The translations under genes and the position numbers were made by a program. Shown here piece by piece: positions 9,412 through 18,928 of a stretch of 64,000 nucleotides of DNA (within the stretch, counting starts at the first letter, position 1; every line of letters starts with the position of its first letter). The DNA is from Alloscardovia omnicolens DSM 21503 (GTDB taxonomy: Bacteria; Actinomycetota; Actinomycetes; Actinomycetales; Bifidobacteriaceae), in the NCBI RefSeq assembly GCF_000420505.1, contig NZ_ATVB01000009.1, positions 28,307 through 92,306 on the forward strand, given 5' to 3'. The notes below the pieces were generated by a model. The model was not told the origin of the DNA, did not search any database, and saw only the letters and a program-made list of their open reading frames with translations.

Positions 9412-10335
9412 ATGCGTTCGCGTTTTATTTTGTCTCAAACATGGACGAATTTTAAGCGTAACGGAGCCATGATTATCTCCGTTATGCTGGTAACCTTTAT
9501 TTCTTTCCTTTTTATTGGTTCTGCCGCTCTCATGCAGACGCAGGTTCAAAAGGCTAAAGGCGATTGGTACGATCAGGTAGAAGTTGTGGTGTGGCTATGC
9601 CCAGATGGTAAGAGCACATCCGCTAACTGTGCTTCAGGAACAGCACTAACTGACGGTGAAGTTTCTGATATTGAAGCCAAAATTCAAACAGAACTGTCGG
9701 GAGTTGTTTCTTCTATCCGTTATGTGTCTAAAGAAGACTTCTTTAAGAATACTTTTGTGAAGCAGTATCCTGACGGAGTATATGAGGGGCGAACACTTAC
9801 TGCTGCAGATATGCAAGCTTCTTTACGTTTGAAGCTCAAAGATGCTAATAAATATCAGCTTGTTTCTGAAATGCTGAGCGGAACTAAGGGAGTGGAACAG
9901 GTTGAAGATCAGCGAGAAATCTTCGATCCTGTTTTTGCTGTGCTGAATCGCGGAACAGTAGTAGCAAGTGTTTTGGCAGGCGTTATGATTATTGTGGCGG
10001 TTTTGCTCACGGGCACAACTATTCGTATGAGCGCAGCCAGCAGACGTAAAGAGACAGAGATTATGCGTTATGTAGGTGCTTCCAATTGGGCAATTCGCAT
10101 GCCATTTATTTTGGAAGGCGTTTTAGCCTCGGTTCTCGGCTCTCTTCTCGCTATCGGATCATTGATGGCTGTTGTAAAGATTTTCGTTACTGATTGGCTT
10201 GCACAACAGATTACATGGATGACTTTTATTAATATGACGAGCGTCTTATGGATTGCGCCGTGGATTCTTCTGGGATCTATTGTGCTGTCTGTTATCGCTT
10301 CCTCAATTTCGCTACGAAAGTATCTACACGCATAA
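9412..10335 (+). CDS. ftsX: Cell division permease-like protein FtsX
   Basis: Membrane half of FtsEX. One N-terminal transmembrane helix (IISVMLVTFISFLFIGSAAL) is followed by a large extracytoplasmic domain of about 150 residues that in homologues binds the hydrolase or its adaptor. Three C-terminal helices follow (VLAGVMIIVAVLLTG, LASVLGSLLAIGSLMAV, IAPWILLGSIVLSVI). The RKETEIMRYVGASNWAIRMPF segment is the conserved cytosolic coupling region. Length 307 aa is normal. Translationally linked to ftsE; the CHAP hydrolase gene starts 70 bp downstream. Confidence 0.95.
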   Translation: MRSRFILSQTWTNFKRNGAMIISVMLVTFISFLFIGSAALMQTQVQKAKGDWYDQVEVVVWLCPDGKSTSANCASGTALTDGEVSDIEAKIQTELSGVVSSIRYVSKEDFFKNTFVKQYPDGVYEGRTLTAADMQASLRLKLKDANKYQLVSEMLSGTKGVEQVEDQREIFDPVFAVLNRGTVVASVLAGVMIIVAVLLTGTTIRMSAASRRKETEIMRYVGASNWAIRMPFILEGVLASVLGSLLAIGSLMAVVKIFVTDWLAQQITWMTFINMTSVLWIAPWILLGSIVLSVIASSISLRKYLHA

Positions 10336-10405
10336 TTCTTGACCGTCCAGTATTCGTGTATTAGCGTGTATATAAGCGGTTAAACCGAGAAGATTGAAGG
10401 ACAAT

Positions 10406-11809
10406 ATGAAAGCACCAACGAAAAATATGCGTGCCAAGCTTAAAGCAGCTGTGGCAGCAGGAACCGTCGCTCTTTCACTGGTCTCAGGAAGTATCGTATC
10501 GTGGTACGTATCTCCTCTTACTGATGCGTATGCGGTTACACCGTATCAGACTTTAGCTCAACATCAGCAGGCACAAGCACAGCTGAAGGCTCAGTTAGCT
10601 GGTGTTAATAATCAACTAGCCCGTCTCATCACTGATTTAGATGATTTAGTGAATAATCAAATACCTGCAGCTCAAGATGCAGCATCGCAAGCTCAAGATG
10701 CAGCGCAGGCAGCAGCTCAGCGCGCACAGGAAGCCAGCGAGCGTCTGAGCGCAGCACAGAACGATAAAACTATGCTCGAAAATCAGTTGCAAAATACGCA
10801 GGCAAGTAATGAAACAGCTAAGGAAAACGTGGCTGCTCTAGCACGTCAAAGTTTCCATAGTTCTAACGCGTCGAAAACGATGAGCGTTGTTACTGGCTCA
10901 AAATCTACATCTGACTTTATTCAATCCATGCAGTCGGATGCTGCTGTCGGTCGTGTAGAAGCAAAAACAGCATCTGATTCTGCAACTGAATTAAATACGG
11001 GTAAGAATCGTGCTGACCGTCTTGTGGCTATTGAGCAACGCATTAGTGATTTGAAGAATCAAGCAGACAGCGAATCTGCGGCCGCCGCTCAAGCATCAAC
11101 AGCTGCCCAAGCCAAGGTCAGCTCATTAAATGACTTGCAATCTCAGGCAGAGGAAAAATCAAAGCAGTTATCTGCTCAACAGTCCAGTCTGCAGACTCAA
11201 GCTGCTCAAGAAGCGGCTGCTATTGTTCAAGCCCAAGCTCAAGTAGCCGAATATAATCGTCAACTTGCTGCTCAGGCAGCGGCTCAAGCAGCGGCAGCAC
11301 GACGAAATGCTGCAACTTCACAATACACAGCATCACGTAACAACTCTGCTGCACAAGCTCCAGCACCAACCTATGCTGCAACTTCTGCTGGCGATTACTC
11401 AGTTCCTGGTAACTGTGGCCCAACAGCAACAAGCTGCTACGGTCATCCAACAGGGCGTACCGCTGTTTTGGGTGGTGCATATCCATGGAGTCAGTGCACG
11501 TGGTATGCCTATAATCGTCGTACTGCTTTAGGTCTGCCTGTTGGATCATATATGGGTAACGGTCGAGATTGGGCTAATACTGGTCGCCGTCTTGGATATG
11601 TGGTGAATAACACTCCACATGTTGGTGCAGCAGTTGTCTTCCAGCCAGGTCAAGCAGGTGCAGACCGCACATATGGTCACGTTGCTGTTGTAGAACGTGT
11701 TAATGCTAACGGAACAATCCTTATCTCTGAATCAGGTGCTGTATATCAGGGTCGTTCTGTAACACGTACCTTGGGTAATGTGAATGCTTACCAGTACGTG
11801 CATTATTAA
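10406..11809 (+). CDS. Secreted coiled-coil CHAP-domain peptidoglycan hydrolase
   Basis: Likely cell-wall hydrolase used in septum splitting. A signal peptide (residues 1 to about 42, hydrophobic AAVAAGTVALSLVSGSIVSW) is followed by about 270 residues of Ala/Gln-rich heptad coiled coil. A Ser/Ala linker leads to a C-terminal CHAP domain of about 115 residues with the catalytic Cys in YPWSQCTWYAYNRR, the His in YGHVAVVERV, and a following Glu/Asn. This matches the PcsB/RipC-type architecture controlled by FtsEX, and the position directly after ftsX supports that (inference). The start is ATG 10406 with GAAGGA five bases upstream; an upstream TTG at 10394 is in frame but less likely. Confidence 0.88.
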   Translation: MKAPTKNMRAKLKAAVAAGTVALSLVSGSIVSWYVSPLTDAYAVTPYQTLAQHQQAQAQLKAQLAGVNNQLARLITDLDDLVNNQIPAAQDAASQAQDAAQAAAQRAQEASERLSAAQNDKTMLENQLQNTQASNETAKENVAALARQSFHSSNASKTMSVVTGSKSTSDFIQSMQSDAAVGRVEAKTASDSATELNTGKNRADRLVAIEQRISDLKNQADSESAAAAQASTAAQAKVSSLNDLQSQAEEKSKQLSAQQSSLQTQAAQEAAAIVQAQAQVAEYNRQLAAQAAAQAAAARRNAATSQYTASRNNSAAQAPAPTYAATSAGDYSVPGNCGPTATSCYGHPTGRTAVLGGAYPWSQCTWYAYNRRTALGLPVGSYMGNGRDWANTGRRLGYVVNNTPHVGAAVVFQPGQAGADRTYGHVAVVERVNANGTILISESGAVYQGRSVTRTLGNVNAYQYVHY

Positions 11810-11846
11810 AAGGTAAAGCTGCTGTTATCAGCCTTGAACGCACTGC

Positions 11847-11880
11847 AAAAACGCGTCACCTATTCAGGTGGCGCGTTTTA
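11847..11880 (+). terminator. Terminator after the CHAP hydrolase gene
   Basis: A 14-bp stem (AAAACGCGTCACCT with AGGTGGCGCGTTTT, one T-G wobble) with an ATTC loop ends in TTTTA. It closes the ftsE-ftsX-hydrolase unit. Confidence 0.8.
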
Positions 11881-11956
11881 CGTGTAGACTAAACAGCAGT
11901 AAAAACGGACAGTAATACAATAAAATCAAAAATAAAACTTAGAAAAAGGACACTAT

Positions 11957-12442
11957 ATGGCAGCGAAAAAAGCGAAAGATCCGCGCAACGGTGTAGTGGC
12001 GCAAAACCGTCGCGCTCGCCATGATTACACAATTGAAGATACAGAAGAAGCAGGTATTGTTCTTACCGGTACAGAGGTAAAAAGTTTGCGTGAAGGACGA
12101 GCAAGCTTAACTGAGTCTTTCGTGAGCATCGATAAGCATAATGAAATGTGGCTTGAGGGCGCAAATATTCCTGAGTATTTAAACGGAACGTGGAATAATC
12201 ACATGCCTAAGCGTAAGCGTAAACTGCTTTTACATGCGGTTCAAATAGAGAAATTCGCTCGTGCTTTGCAAGCCAAAGGCTATACGATAGTTCCATTAAG
12301 CTTATATTTTAAGAATGGGCGAGCCAAAGTAGAAATTGCCTTGGCGAAGGGTAAACGCGAATACGATAAGCGTCAAGCTCTCAAAGAGGCGCAAGATAAG
12401 CGTGAAGCATTGCGTGCCATGCGTGAACATAATTTGCGGTAG
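11957..12442 (+). CDS. smpB: SsrA-binding protein SmpB
   Basis: Delivers tmRNA to stalled ribosomes for trans-translation. The OB-like core is visible ([39 protein letters not shown]), as is the conserved [20 protein letters not shown] region. The basic tail [20 protein letters not shown] becomes helical in the decoding site. At 161 aa it is full length. AAAAAGGA precedes the ATG. I looked for an ssrA gene next to it and see none in the flanking sequence. Confidence 0.96.
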   Translation: MAAKKAKDPRNGVVAQNRRARHDYTIEDTEEAGIVLTGTEVKSLREGRASLTESFVSIDKHNEMWLEGANIPEYLNGTWNNHMPKRKRKLLLHAVQIEKFARALQAKGYTIVPLSLYFKNGRAKVEIALAKGKREYDKRQALKEAQDKREALRAMREHNLR

Positions 12443-12577
12443 AACGGTAGTGCGTTCATACGCTTGAAGATGCTCGCACGCATGCGTAAACCTTCGGTTG
12501 GCAAACGATTAGCTGGTAAACGGTCAGCTGGTATAACCTTCACACGCTGTGAGAAGAGAATGAGAATAGGGAGATTT

Positions 12578-13501
12578 ATGGTGCTTTCTAGCGGATTGAA
12601 GCGTGCAGGTCGCGCTGTTATGGCTACAGTGGTAGCGCTGGCAGTCTGCACCTCGCTGATGGCGTGCGGTACAAGCGATGGCTTGGACGCTCAGCAAGCC
12701 AATATTGATTTGAGCGATGTGCACGAAAATAAACAATTAGCCGCGATGGTCTCTCCTGAAGTCTCTCATGATGGCGTGCTTACTGTGGGTAGTAACGCTA
12801 CGTGGGCTCCTGCAGAGTTTACGGGAGAAGATAACGAAACAGTTATTGGTTTTGATATTGATATTATTAAAGCCGTAGCGAAGGTTTTGGGGCTGAAAGT
12901 AAAAGTTGTGGACTCAGCTTTTGCTACGATTATTCCTTCTGTTGGTTCGAAATTTGATGTGGGTATTTCCGGCTTTACTATTACTGCTGAGCGCGAAAAA
13001 GCTGTGACTTTTGTGCAACATTATTCAGCTGGTATGAGTTACGCTGTGCGTGCAGGTAATCCGAAGAATATTGATTCAGATAATTTATGCGGTGTGCGCG
13101 CTTCTGTGCAGGTGGGTACTGCTGAAGAAACAGCTTTAGAGGATTCTTCGGTTGCCTGTGTGAAAGCAGGAAAGCCAGCCATAGCTTTGCAAGTGTATGA
13201 ACAGCAGACTCAGGCTACAACTGCACTGATTACAGGACGCAGTGATGTGATGTATTCCGATACTCCTGTATCTGCATATGCTGTGAAGCAAACTAAGGGT
13301 AAGCTCGAACTGTTGGGCAAGCCGTACGATATTGCGCCTCAGGGCATTGTGGTTAAGAAGGGTGATGATAAAACAGCTCATGCTATTCAAGGTGCTTTAC
13401 AAGAACTGATTGATTCAGGCGTTTACATGCGTATTTTGAAAGCATGGGGTGTAGAAGATGGAGCTATTGATAAAGCTGTGATTAACCCGAAGGTTGATTA
13501 A
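12578..13501 (+). CDS. Amino-acid ABC transporter substrate-binding lipoprotein (SBP family 3)
   Basis: Captures a polar amino acid outside the membrane for the importer encoded next. The N-terminus has a basic region, a hydrophobic stretch (VMATVVALAVCTSLMAC) and a lipobox ending LMAC-G, so it is lipid-anchored. The mature part shows family 3 features: LTVGSNATWAPAEFTGEDN, IGFDIDIIKAVAKVLG, FDVGISGFTITAEREKAVTF and GTAEETAL. The start is ATG 12578, which has AGGGAG at good spacing; the open frame extends 114 bp further up but would put about 38 basic residues before the signal peptide. Length 307 aa. The substrate cannot be named from sequence. Confidence 0.87.
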   Translation: MVLSSGLKRAGRAVMATVVALAVCTSLMACGTSDGLDAQQANIDLSDVHENKQLAAMVSPEVSHDGVLTVGSNATWAPAEFTGEDNETVIGFDIDIIKAVAKVLGLKVKVVDSAFATIIPSVGSKFDVGISGFTITAEREKAVTFVQHYSAGMSYAVRAGNPKNIDSDNLCGVRASVQVGTAEETALEDSSVACVKAGKPAIALQVYEQQTQATTALITGRSDVMYSDTPVSAYAVKQTKGKLELLGKPYDIAPQGIVVKKGDDKTAHAIQGALQELIDSGVYMRILKAWGVEDGAIDKAVINPKVD

Positions 13502-13537
13502 AATTTATCGGTTGTAAGGGACGAGAGAGACAAGATA

Positions 13538-14473
13538 ATGGCAAATAATATTCCAAATCGTATTCATGCACGTCCAGTGCGCAAACCCGGTCCTATTGTG
13601 GCGGGCATTATTGTAGCGCTGCTGGCTATTTTTCTGGCACATGGCGTTATTACTAATGAGAATTTTGCTTGGCCAACTGTGTGGAAATATCTGTTTAATG
13701 AACATATTCTTACGGGTGTAAGTTGGACTCTTATTCTCACGGTTGTATCTATGGCAATAGCGATTGTGCTTGCTGTTACTCTTGCAATTATGCGACAGAG
13801 CACCAATGTTGTGTTGCGTTGGGTCAGCTGGTTCTTTATTTGGTTCTTCCGTGGAACGCCAGTGTATACGCAGCTGACATTTTGGGGTTTGATTTCTGTT
13901 CTTATTCCTAAGATTTCTGTGGGAGTATACACGTGGGATACTCAGGATATTATTACTGCAGGTAAAGCAGCTATTTTAGGTTTGGCGCTTAATGAAGCCG
14001 CATATTTGGCAGAGATTGTGCGCGCTGGTTTAGAAGCAGTTGACCGCGGACAGGCTGAAGCTGCTCAAGCATTGGGTATGAGCCACTCTTTGATTATGCG
14101 TCGTATTATTTTGCCTCAAGCAATGCGTATTATTGTTCCTCCAACTGGTAATGAGGCAATTGGTTTGCTTAAAACCACATCTCTTGTTCTGGCAGTTCCA
14201 TTCACCATGGATTTGCAATATATGTCGAATAATATTGCTAACCGCATTTATGAACCAATTCCTCTGCTTTTAGTAGCTTCTCTGTGGTATTTGGTTATTA
14301 CATCCGTACTTATGGTGGGTCAATCTTATTTAGAAAAGTACTTTGGTAAGGGTTTCGACGAGCAGCCTGTAGGTCGCGCGAAGAGTGCACAAAAACCAGG
14401 TAAAACAAGCGGTGAAACGCAATACGATGTGAAGAAGCAGAACGAAGCTTTCTGGGGAGGTCTCAATGCCTAA
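13538..14473 (+). CDS. Amino-acid ABC transporter permease (HisM/GlnP type)
   Basis: Membrane component of the polar amino-acid importer. It has about five or six transmembrane helices, beginning [20 protein letters not shown]. The EAA loop that contacts the ATPase is clear: [23 protein letters not shown] followed by [14 protein letters not shown]. The pore motif [12 protein letters not shown] is typical of HisM/GlnP permeases. Length 311 aa. It starts 36 bp after the binding protein, with GGACGAGAGAGAC upstream, and its end overlaps the ATPase start by 8 bp. The soluble C-terminal tail (about 45 residues) is longer than usual. Confidence 0.92.
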   Translation: MANNIPNRIHARPVRKPGPIVAGIIVALLAIFLAHGVITNENFAWPTVWKYLFNEHILTGVSWTLILTVVSMAIAIVLAVTLAIMRQSTNVVLRWVSWFFIWFFRGTPVYTQLTFWGLISVLIPKISVGVYTWDTQDIITAGKAAILGLALNEAAYLAEIVRAGLEAVDRGQAEAAQALGMSHSLIMRRIILPQAMRIIVPPTGNEAIGLLKTTSLVLAVPFTMDLQYMSNNIANRIYEPIPLLLVASLWYLVITSVLMVGQSYLEKYFGKGFDEQPVGRAKSAQKPGKTSGETQYDVKKQNEAFWGGLNA

Positions 14474-15251
14474 AACGAATACTCAAGCACAAATCGTTAT
14501 TCGCGATGTGCACAAAGAATATGGCGATCTTCATGTGCTCAAAGGAGTGAACCTCGAGGTTGCGCCGAGCACAGTAACCGTTATTTTAGGTCCATCCGGT
14601 TCTGGTAAATCAACTCTTTTGCGCATGATTAATCAGCTGGAAACTATTACCGGCGGTCGCATAGATGTAGATGGCGAAATGATTGGATATAAGGAAGTAA
14701 CAGCAGGCGGTAGCACTGTTTTACAGACCTTGTCGGATAAAGAAATTGCTCGCCAACGCTCACGCATTGGCATGGTATTCCAGCGTTTCAATCTTTTCCC
14801 GCACATGACGGTTCTAGAAAATGTGATGGAAGCTCCTATCCATGTTGCAGGTATGAAGCGTGCCCAAGCAGAGAAGGAAGCACGTGAATTCTTGAATCTA
14901 GTGGGCATGTCTGATCGTGTGGACCATTACCCATCTCAGCTTTCTGGTGGTCAGCAGCAGCGCGTGGCTATTGCTCGTGCAATTGCTATGCATCCCGATA
15001 TTATGCTTTTCGATGAGCCAACCTCTGCTCTCGACCCTGAACTGGTGGGTGAAGTTCTTAACGTCATGCGCACCCTTGCCGATGAGGGGATGACTATGGT
15101 GGTGGTAACTCACGAAATCGGTTTTGCTAAAGAAGTTGCCGATCAAATTGTGTTTATGGACGGTGGCGTGGTTGTAGAATCAGGTAGTTCCGATATTATC
15201 GATCATCCACAAACTGATCGTTTCCAAGAATTCCTACAGGCAGTACTGTAG
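14466..15251 (+). CDS. Amino-acid ABC transporter ATP-binding protein (GlnQ/HisP type)
   Basis: ATPase that powers the polar amino-acid importer. Motifs in order: Walker [10 protein letters not shown] (about residue 40), Q-loop [19 protein letters not shown], signature LSGGQQQR, Walker [20 protein letters not shown], and H-loop VVVTHE. The short insertion between Walker A and the Q-loop ([20 protein letters not shown]) is seen in some actinobacterial GlnQ-like proteins. Length 261 aa. The ATG is embedded in the end of the permease gene, so expression is translationally coupled. Last gene of the three-gene operon. Confidence 0.94.
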   Translation: MPKTNTQAQIVIRDVHKEYGDLHVLKGVNLEVAPSTVTVILGPSGSGKSTLLRMINQLETITGGRIDVDGEMIGYKEVTAGGSTVLQTLSDKEIARQRSRIGMVFQRFNLFPHMTVLENVMEAPIHVAGMKRAQAEKEAREFLNLVGMSDRVDHYPSQLSGGQQQRVAIARAIAMHPDIMLFDEPTSALDPELVGEVLNVMRTLADEGMTMVVVTHEIGFAKEVADQIVFMDGGVVVESGSSDIIDHPQTDRFQEFLQAVL

Positions 15252-15279
15252 AACAACTGGGGATGTAAACCTTCTTGTG

Positions 15280-15307
15280 TGTGCATGGGCTCGTGAGCTC
15301 ATGCACA
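15280..15307 (+). terminator. Hairpin after the amino-acid importer operon
   Basis: TGTGCATGGGCTC pairs with GAGCTCATGCACA (one G-T wobble) around a minimal loop. It is followed by a short A/T stretch rather than a good T run, so it is only a moderate terminator candidate. Confidence 0.5.
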
Positions 15308-15363
15308 TATTCATAGTGGCGCTCTTCGTACAAGGGCTCTGGGCATAACGTGCACCCATCCTA

Positions 15364-15369
15364 TATAAT
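15364..15369 (+). promoter_or_regulatory. -10 box of glmS, leaderless
   Basis: A perfect TATAAT ends 8 nt before the glmS ATG (15378), and there is no Shine-Dalgarno sequence between them. The predicted start site coincides with the ATG. The -35 region is not recognisable. Confidence 0.5.
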
Positions 15370-15377
15370 GAAGTGTT

Positions 15378-17264
15378 ATGTGTGGAATTGTTGGATATGC
15401 AGGCGGTGGTACCGCTTGCGGTAAGCCATTAGAAGTATGTTTGCAAGGCTTGGCACGTTTGGAGTATCGAGGATACGACTCCGCGGGCGTGGCTTTAAGC
15501 TCTCCTGACTTAGATACTATTGCTTTTAGAAAGAGGGAAGGACGCCTCGATAATTTAGTAACTAGCGTTCACAATAATCCTCTGCCTGATGCAACGGCTG
15601 GTATTGGTCATACGCGATGGGCAACTAACGGTGCTCCAAGCGATACGAATGCACATCCTCATCTGAGTCAGGATGGGGAAGTGGCTATTATTCACAACGG
15701 TATTATTGAGAATGCTCCAGCTTTTAAGCAGCAACTGCTCGATGAAGGCTATACTTTTGAATCTGATACAGATACAGAAGTAGCTGCGAAACTGATTGGG
15801 AAAACTGCAAACGATATTATTGCCGAAACAGGTACACCAGATATTTTCGAAGCTGTGCGTCGCGTAGCACGTCAGCTTGAAGGAACTTTTACTATTTTGG
15901 CAGTAGATAATCGCCAAGCACATACGGTTGTGGGTGCTCGTCATGATTCGCCATTAGTTGTGGGCTTGGGTGAGGGAGAAAACTTCCTCGGTTCTGATGT
16001 AGCTGCTTTCGTTGCATATACGAAGAACGCTTTAGAACTTGGTCAAGATGAAGCCGTGCAGATTACTCCTGATAGCGTTACAGTAACCGATTTTTATGGC
16101 AACGATGTTGAACTTCGTCCATTTACTGTTGATTGGGATGCGTCTGCCGCAGATAAAGGCGGTTGGGATTCCTTTATGAATAAGGAAATCCATGAAGAAC
16201 CTCATGCTGTAGCAGATACTCTGCTCGGACGCTTTAACCTCAACGGAGATTTAAATCTCGACGAGGTGCATATTGATGAAGATGTGTTCCGCTCTATTGA
16301 CAAGATTATTGTGGTGGCATGCGGTACCGCTTCTTACGCGGGATTAGTGGCAAAATACGCTATTGAACATTGGGTGCGAATTCCAGTTGAAGTGGAATTA
16401 GCACACGAATTTAGGTATCGTGATCCTATTCTTACTCCACGTACGTTGGTTGTGGCTGTATCTCAGTCGGGCGAAACGATGGATACTTTGATGGCTGTGC
16501 GCCACGCTCGTGAACAAGGCTCACGAGTACTGGCTATTTGCAATACACAAGGCTCGACTATTCCTCGTGAATCCGATGCTGTGCTCTACACGCATGCAGG
16601 GCCAGAAATTGCTGTGGCATCGACCAAAGCTTTCGTTGCGCAGATTACTGCCGCTTATTTGATTGGCCTGTATTTAGCTCAAGCTAAGGGCACTATGTAT
16701 CGTGACGAAATCCGCGATGTTATTGAAGAACTGCGCGCTATGCCAGATAAGATTCAACGAGTTATCGATACGCAGTCAGACACTATTAAGCAAGCTGCAG
16801 AAAAAATGTTGGATGCGCATTCCTTCCTCTTCTTAGGACGCCATGTGGGATACCCAGTGGCTTTGGAAGGAGCATTAAAGCTCAAAGAAATCGCATACAC
16901 ATTTACTGAAGGTTTTGCAGCTGGGGAACTCAAGCACGGTCCTATTGCTTTAGTAGATTCTGGCGAACCTGTTGTGGTTATTGTGCCACCAGCACGTGGT
17001 CGTAATATTTTGCATTCCAAGGTTATTTCTGCCATTGAAGAAGTGCGTGCTCGTGGAGCTTATACTATCGCCGTTGCAGAAGAAGGTGACGACAACGTAC
17101 GCGATTATGCTGATGTGGTCTTCTGGCGTCCGCAGTGTCCAACACTCATGAGCCCTCTAGTTGATGTTATTCCGCTGCAATTATTTGCTATGAATATGGC
17201 TCAGCTGAAAGGCTTTGATGTTGATAAGCCACGTAATCTCGCCAAGTCTGTAACCGTCGAGTAG
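15378..17264 (+). CDS. glmS: Glucosamine-fructose-6-phosphate aminotransferase (isomerising)
   Basis: Makes glucosamine-6-phosphate from fructose-6-phosphate and glutamine, the first step toward UDP-GlcNAc and peptidoglycan. The N-terminal glutaminase domain begins MCGIVGY with catalytic Cys2. Two SIS isomerase domains follow (VACGTASYAGLVAKY, SQSGETMDTL; FLGRHVGYPVALEGALKLKE). The C-terminus KPRNLAKSVTVE is canonical. Length 628 aa fits the family. Translation probably starts without a leader (TATAAT 8 nt upstream), and I see no glmS ribozyme in the 126 bp upstream. nnrD starts 3 bp after the stop codon. Confidence 0.97.
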   Translation: MCGIVGYAGGGTACGKPLEVCLQGLARLEYRGYDSAGVALSSPDLDTIAFRKREGRLDNLVTSVHNNPLPDATAGIGHTRWATNGAPSDTNAHPHLSQDGEVAIIHNGIIENAPAFKQQLLDEGYTFESDTDTEVAAKLIGKTANDIIAETGTPDIFEAVRRVARQLEGTFTILAVDNRQAHTVVGARHDSPLVVGLGEGENFLGSDVAAFVAYTKNALELGQDEAVQITPDSVTVTDFYGNDVELRPFTVDWDASAADKGGWDSFMNKEIHEEPHAVADTLLGRFNLNGDLNLDEVHIDEDVFRSIDKIIVVACGTASYAGLVAKYAIEHWVRIPVEVELAHEFRYRDPILTPRTLVVAVSQSGETMDTLMAVRHAREQGSRVLAICNTQGSTIPRESDAVLYTHAGPEIAVASTKAFVAQITAAYLIGLYLAQAKGTMYRDEIRDVIEELRAMPDKIQRVIDTQSDTIKQAAEKMLDAHSFLFLGRHVGYPVALEGALKLKEIAYTFTEGFAAGELKHGPIALVDSGEPVVVIVPPARGRNILHSKVISAIEEVRARGAYTIAVAEEGDDNVRDYADVVFWRPQCPTLMSPLVDVIPLQLFAMNMAQLKGFDVDKPRNLAKSVTVE

Positions 17265-17267
17265 ATA

Positions 17268-18122
17268 ATGCTGTACACAGACGAACACCTGCACGGACTT
17301 TTTACCCCTCCGTCCGCTCAAGACTCCAAATATACACGGGGAGTAGTGGGCTTAGTTACGGGCAGTGAAGAGTATCCTGGAGCAGGTGTTTTGTCTGTAA
17401 GCGCGGCTGCCTCGTGCGGTGCTGGATACGTGCGCTATAGTGGTCCAAGCACAGTTGTGCAGGCATTACTTGGTTTGCATCCCGAAGTAGTGTTTTCTGC
17501 TTCTTCTCACAACCATGTAGATTGCTGGGTGCTGGGAAGCGGTTATGCGGATGCGCGAAGTAACCCGCTTATTGACGAGATAATCCGCAATCTCGATGCT
17601 CAATATGCTGTTATTGATGCAGGAGCTTTAGAAGGTTTTACCACGATGGATCTGAGCGATGAGCAACGTGCTCACTGCGTTCTTACCCCTCACACCGGTG
17701 AAGCTGCCCGAGTTTTTTCTGCCTTGGGGCACGCACGTTCTGCGCAGGAATGTGCTGATAATCCTGAAGATACAGCACAGAGCTTAGCGCGATTACTGGG
17801 CTGCACAATGGTTTTGAAAGGCGCTCAGACTGTGGTATCCGATGGCTGTGAAACATTCGTATGTCCTCCTGCTACGCATTGGTTGGCTACTGCTGGCACA
17901 GGAGATGTATTAGCAGGACTTATGGGCGGTGTAATTGCTCAACATGCTCAAGAACTGAGAGCACAACAATATAATCTTGTGCGCATAGCTGCTGCAGCAG
18001 TGCGCGTGCACTCGGTAGCAGCACACATTGCTTCTGGTCAGGGAGAACATGCTCTTAATCTGCTTGATATGACAAAACTCATTCCGCAGTCTATAGCGCA
18101 ACTGAAGGGGGGTGCTGCTTAG
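17268..18122 (+). CDS. nnrD: ADP-dependent NAD(P)H-hydrate dehydratase (standalone)
   Basis: Repairs hydrated NAD(P)H together with an epimerase. Ribokinase-like fold: GSEEYPGAGVLSVSAAASCGAGYVRY near the N-terminus, VLTPHTGEAARV in the middle, VVLKGAQTVV-like segment (CTMVLKGAQTVV), and the nucleotide-binding TAGTGDVLAGLMGG near residue 210. The N-terminal epimerase (NnrE) domain found in fused enzymes is absent, so the epimerase must be encoded elsewhere or be missing. Length 284 aa. Follows glmS by 3 bp and overlaps the next gene by one base (TAGTG), indicating one operon. Confidence 0.88.
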   Translation: MLYTDEHLHGLFTPPSAQDSKYTRGVVGLVTGSEEYPGAGVLSVSAAASCGAGYVRYSGPSTVVQALLGLHPEVVFSASSHNHVDCWVLGSGYADARSNPLIDEIIRNLDAQYAVIDAGALEGFTTMDLSDEQRAHCVLTPHTGEAARVFSALGHARSAQECADNPEDTAQSLARLLGCTMVLKGAQTVVSDGCETFVCPPATHWLATAGTGDVLAGLMGGVIAQHAQELRAQQYNLVRIAAAAVRVHSVAAHIASGQGEHALNLLDMTKLIPQSIAQLKGGAA

Positions 18123-18928
18123 TGTCTCGCCGCCGTCATCGTAATCATCGAGTGCAGCGTGCCCATGCCTTCGTTACCGATGAACCAGATATTCCCTTTG
18201 ATTTACCTGTTCTTTACGAAGACGAGCATATTATCGTCGTAGATAAACCTCATTTCTTACCCACCATGCCGCGCGGTATGTGGTATAAATCTACTGCTCT
18301 TATGCGTTTGCGTGACATTTTTGGCGAAGACGATATTGTGCCGGCACATCGTTTAGACCGCTTAACCGCAGGCATCGTTGTTTTTGTGCGCGATGTTAAA
18401 GCACGCGGTAAATATCAGTTACTCTTCCAAAATAAAAAAGCAAGAAAAGTGTATGAATGCTTAGCGCCGATGTCTCCTATCTGCACGCCGCGTTATGGAA
18501 CCGTCCGCCGCGATAATCCGTCAGCACCTTTTCCTCTCGAAAGACGCTCGCATATAGTGAAAGTGCATCATATTTTGCAAGCATTTGAAGAGCCTGGCGA
18601 AGTTAATGCTCATACGCGCATAGAAGTTTCTGGTAATCAGCCTGCAGATGTTGTGCGAGCAGGGTATCGCGCTTACACTCTGTATCCGAGTACAGGGAAA
18701 ACGCATCAGCTGCGGGTGCATATGAACGCTTTAGGATTACCGATTTTAGGCGATGATTTTTACCCAGTTATGCGTAAACGTGACGATACGGATTTTACTC
18801 ATCCTCTTCAGCTTGTGGCTCGCAGTTTAGAGTTTATTGATCCGTATTCGCATCGCACTATGCGATTTGAATCACGCTATCCGCTGGATGTGAGCGGACA
18901 GAGTTTTAGTGATTCTTCTCGTAAATAA
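18122..18928 (+). CDS. RluA-family pseudouridine synthase
   Basis: Isomerises uridine to pseudouridine in rRNA or tRNA; the exact target is unknown. The catalytic Asp lies in AHRLDRLTAGIVVFVRD (about residue 80), with YEDEHIIVVDKPHFLPTMP upstream and GKTHQLRVHMNALGLPILGDDFYP near the C-terminus. There is no N-terminal S4 domain. It resembles the actinobacterial group that begins with a basic SRRRHRNHRVQR stretch. Starts at a GTG overlapping the nnrD stop codon. Its 3' end overlaps the convergent coaX by 23 bp, so no terminator lies between them. Confidence 0.9.
   Translation: MSRRRHRNHRVQRAHAFVTDEPDIPFDLPVLYEDEHIIVVDKPHFLPTMPRGMWYKSTALMRLRDIFGEDDIVPAHRLDRLTAGIVVFVRDVKARGKYQLLFQNKKARKVYECLAPMSPICTPRYGTVRRDNPSAPFPLERRSHIVKVHHILQAFEEPGEVNAHTRIEVSGNQPADVVRAGYRAYTLYPSTGKTHQLRVHMNALGLPILGDDFYPVMRKRDDTDFTHPLQLVARSLEFIDPYSHRTMRFESRYPLDVSGQSFSDSSRK

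Noticed and set aside
12443..12577. Possible ssrA (tmRNA) next to smpB
   Set aside because: No tRNA-like ends, no tag-coding frame, and too little space before the binding-protein gene.
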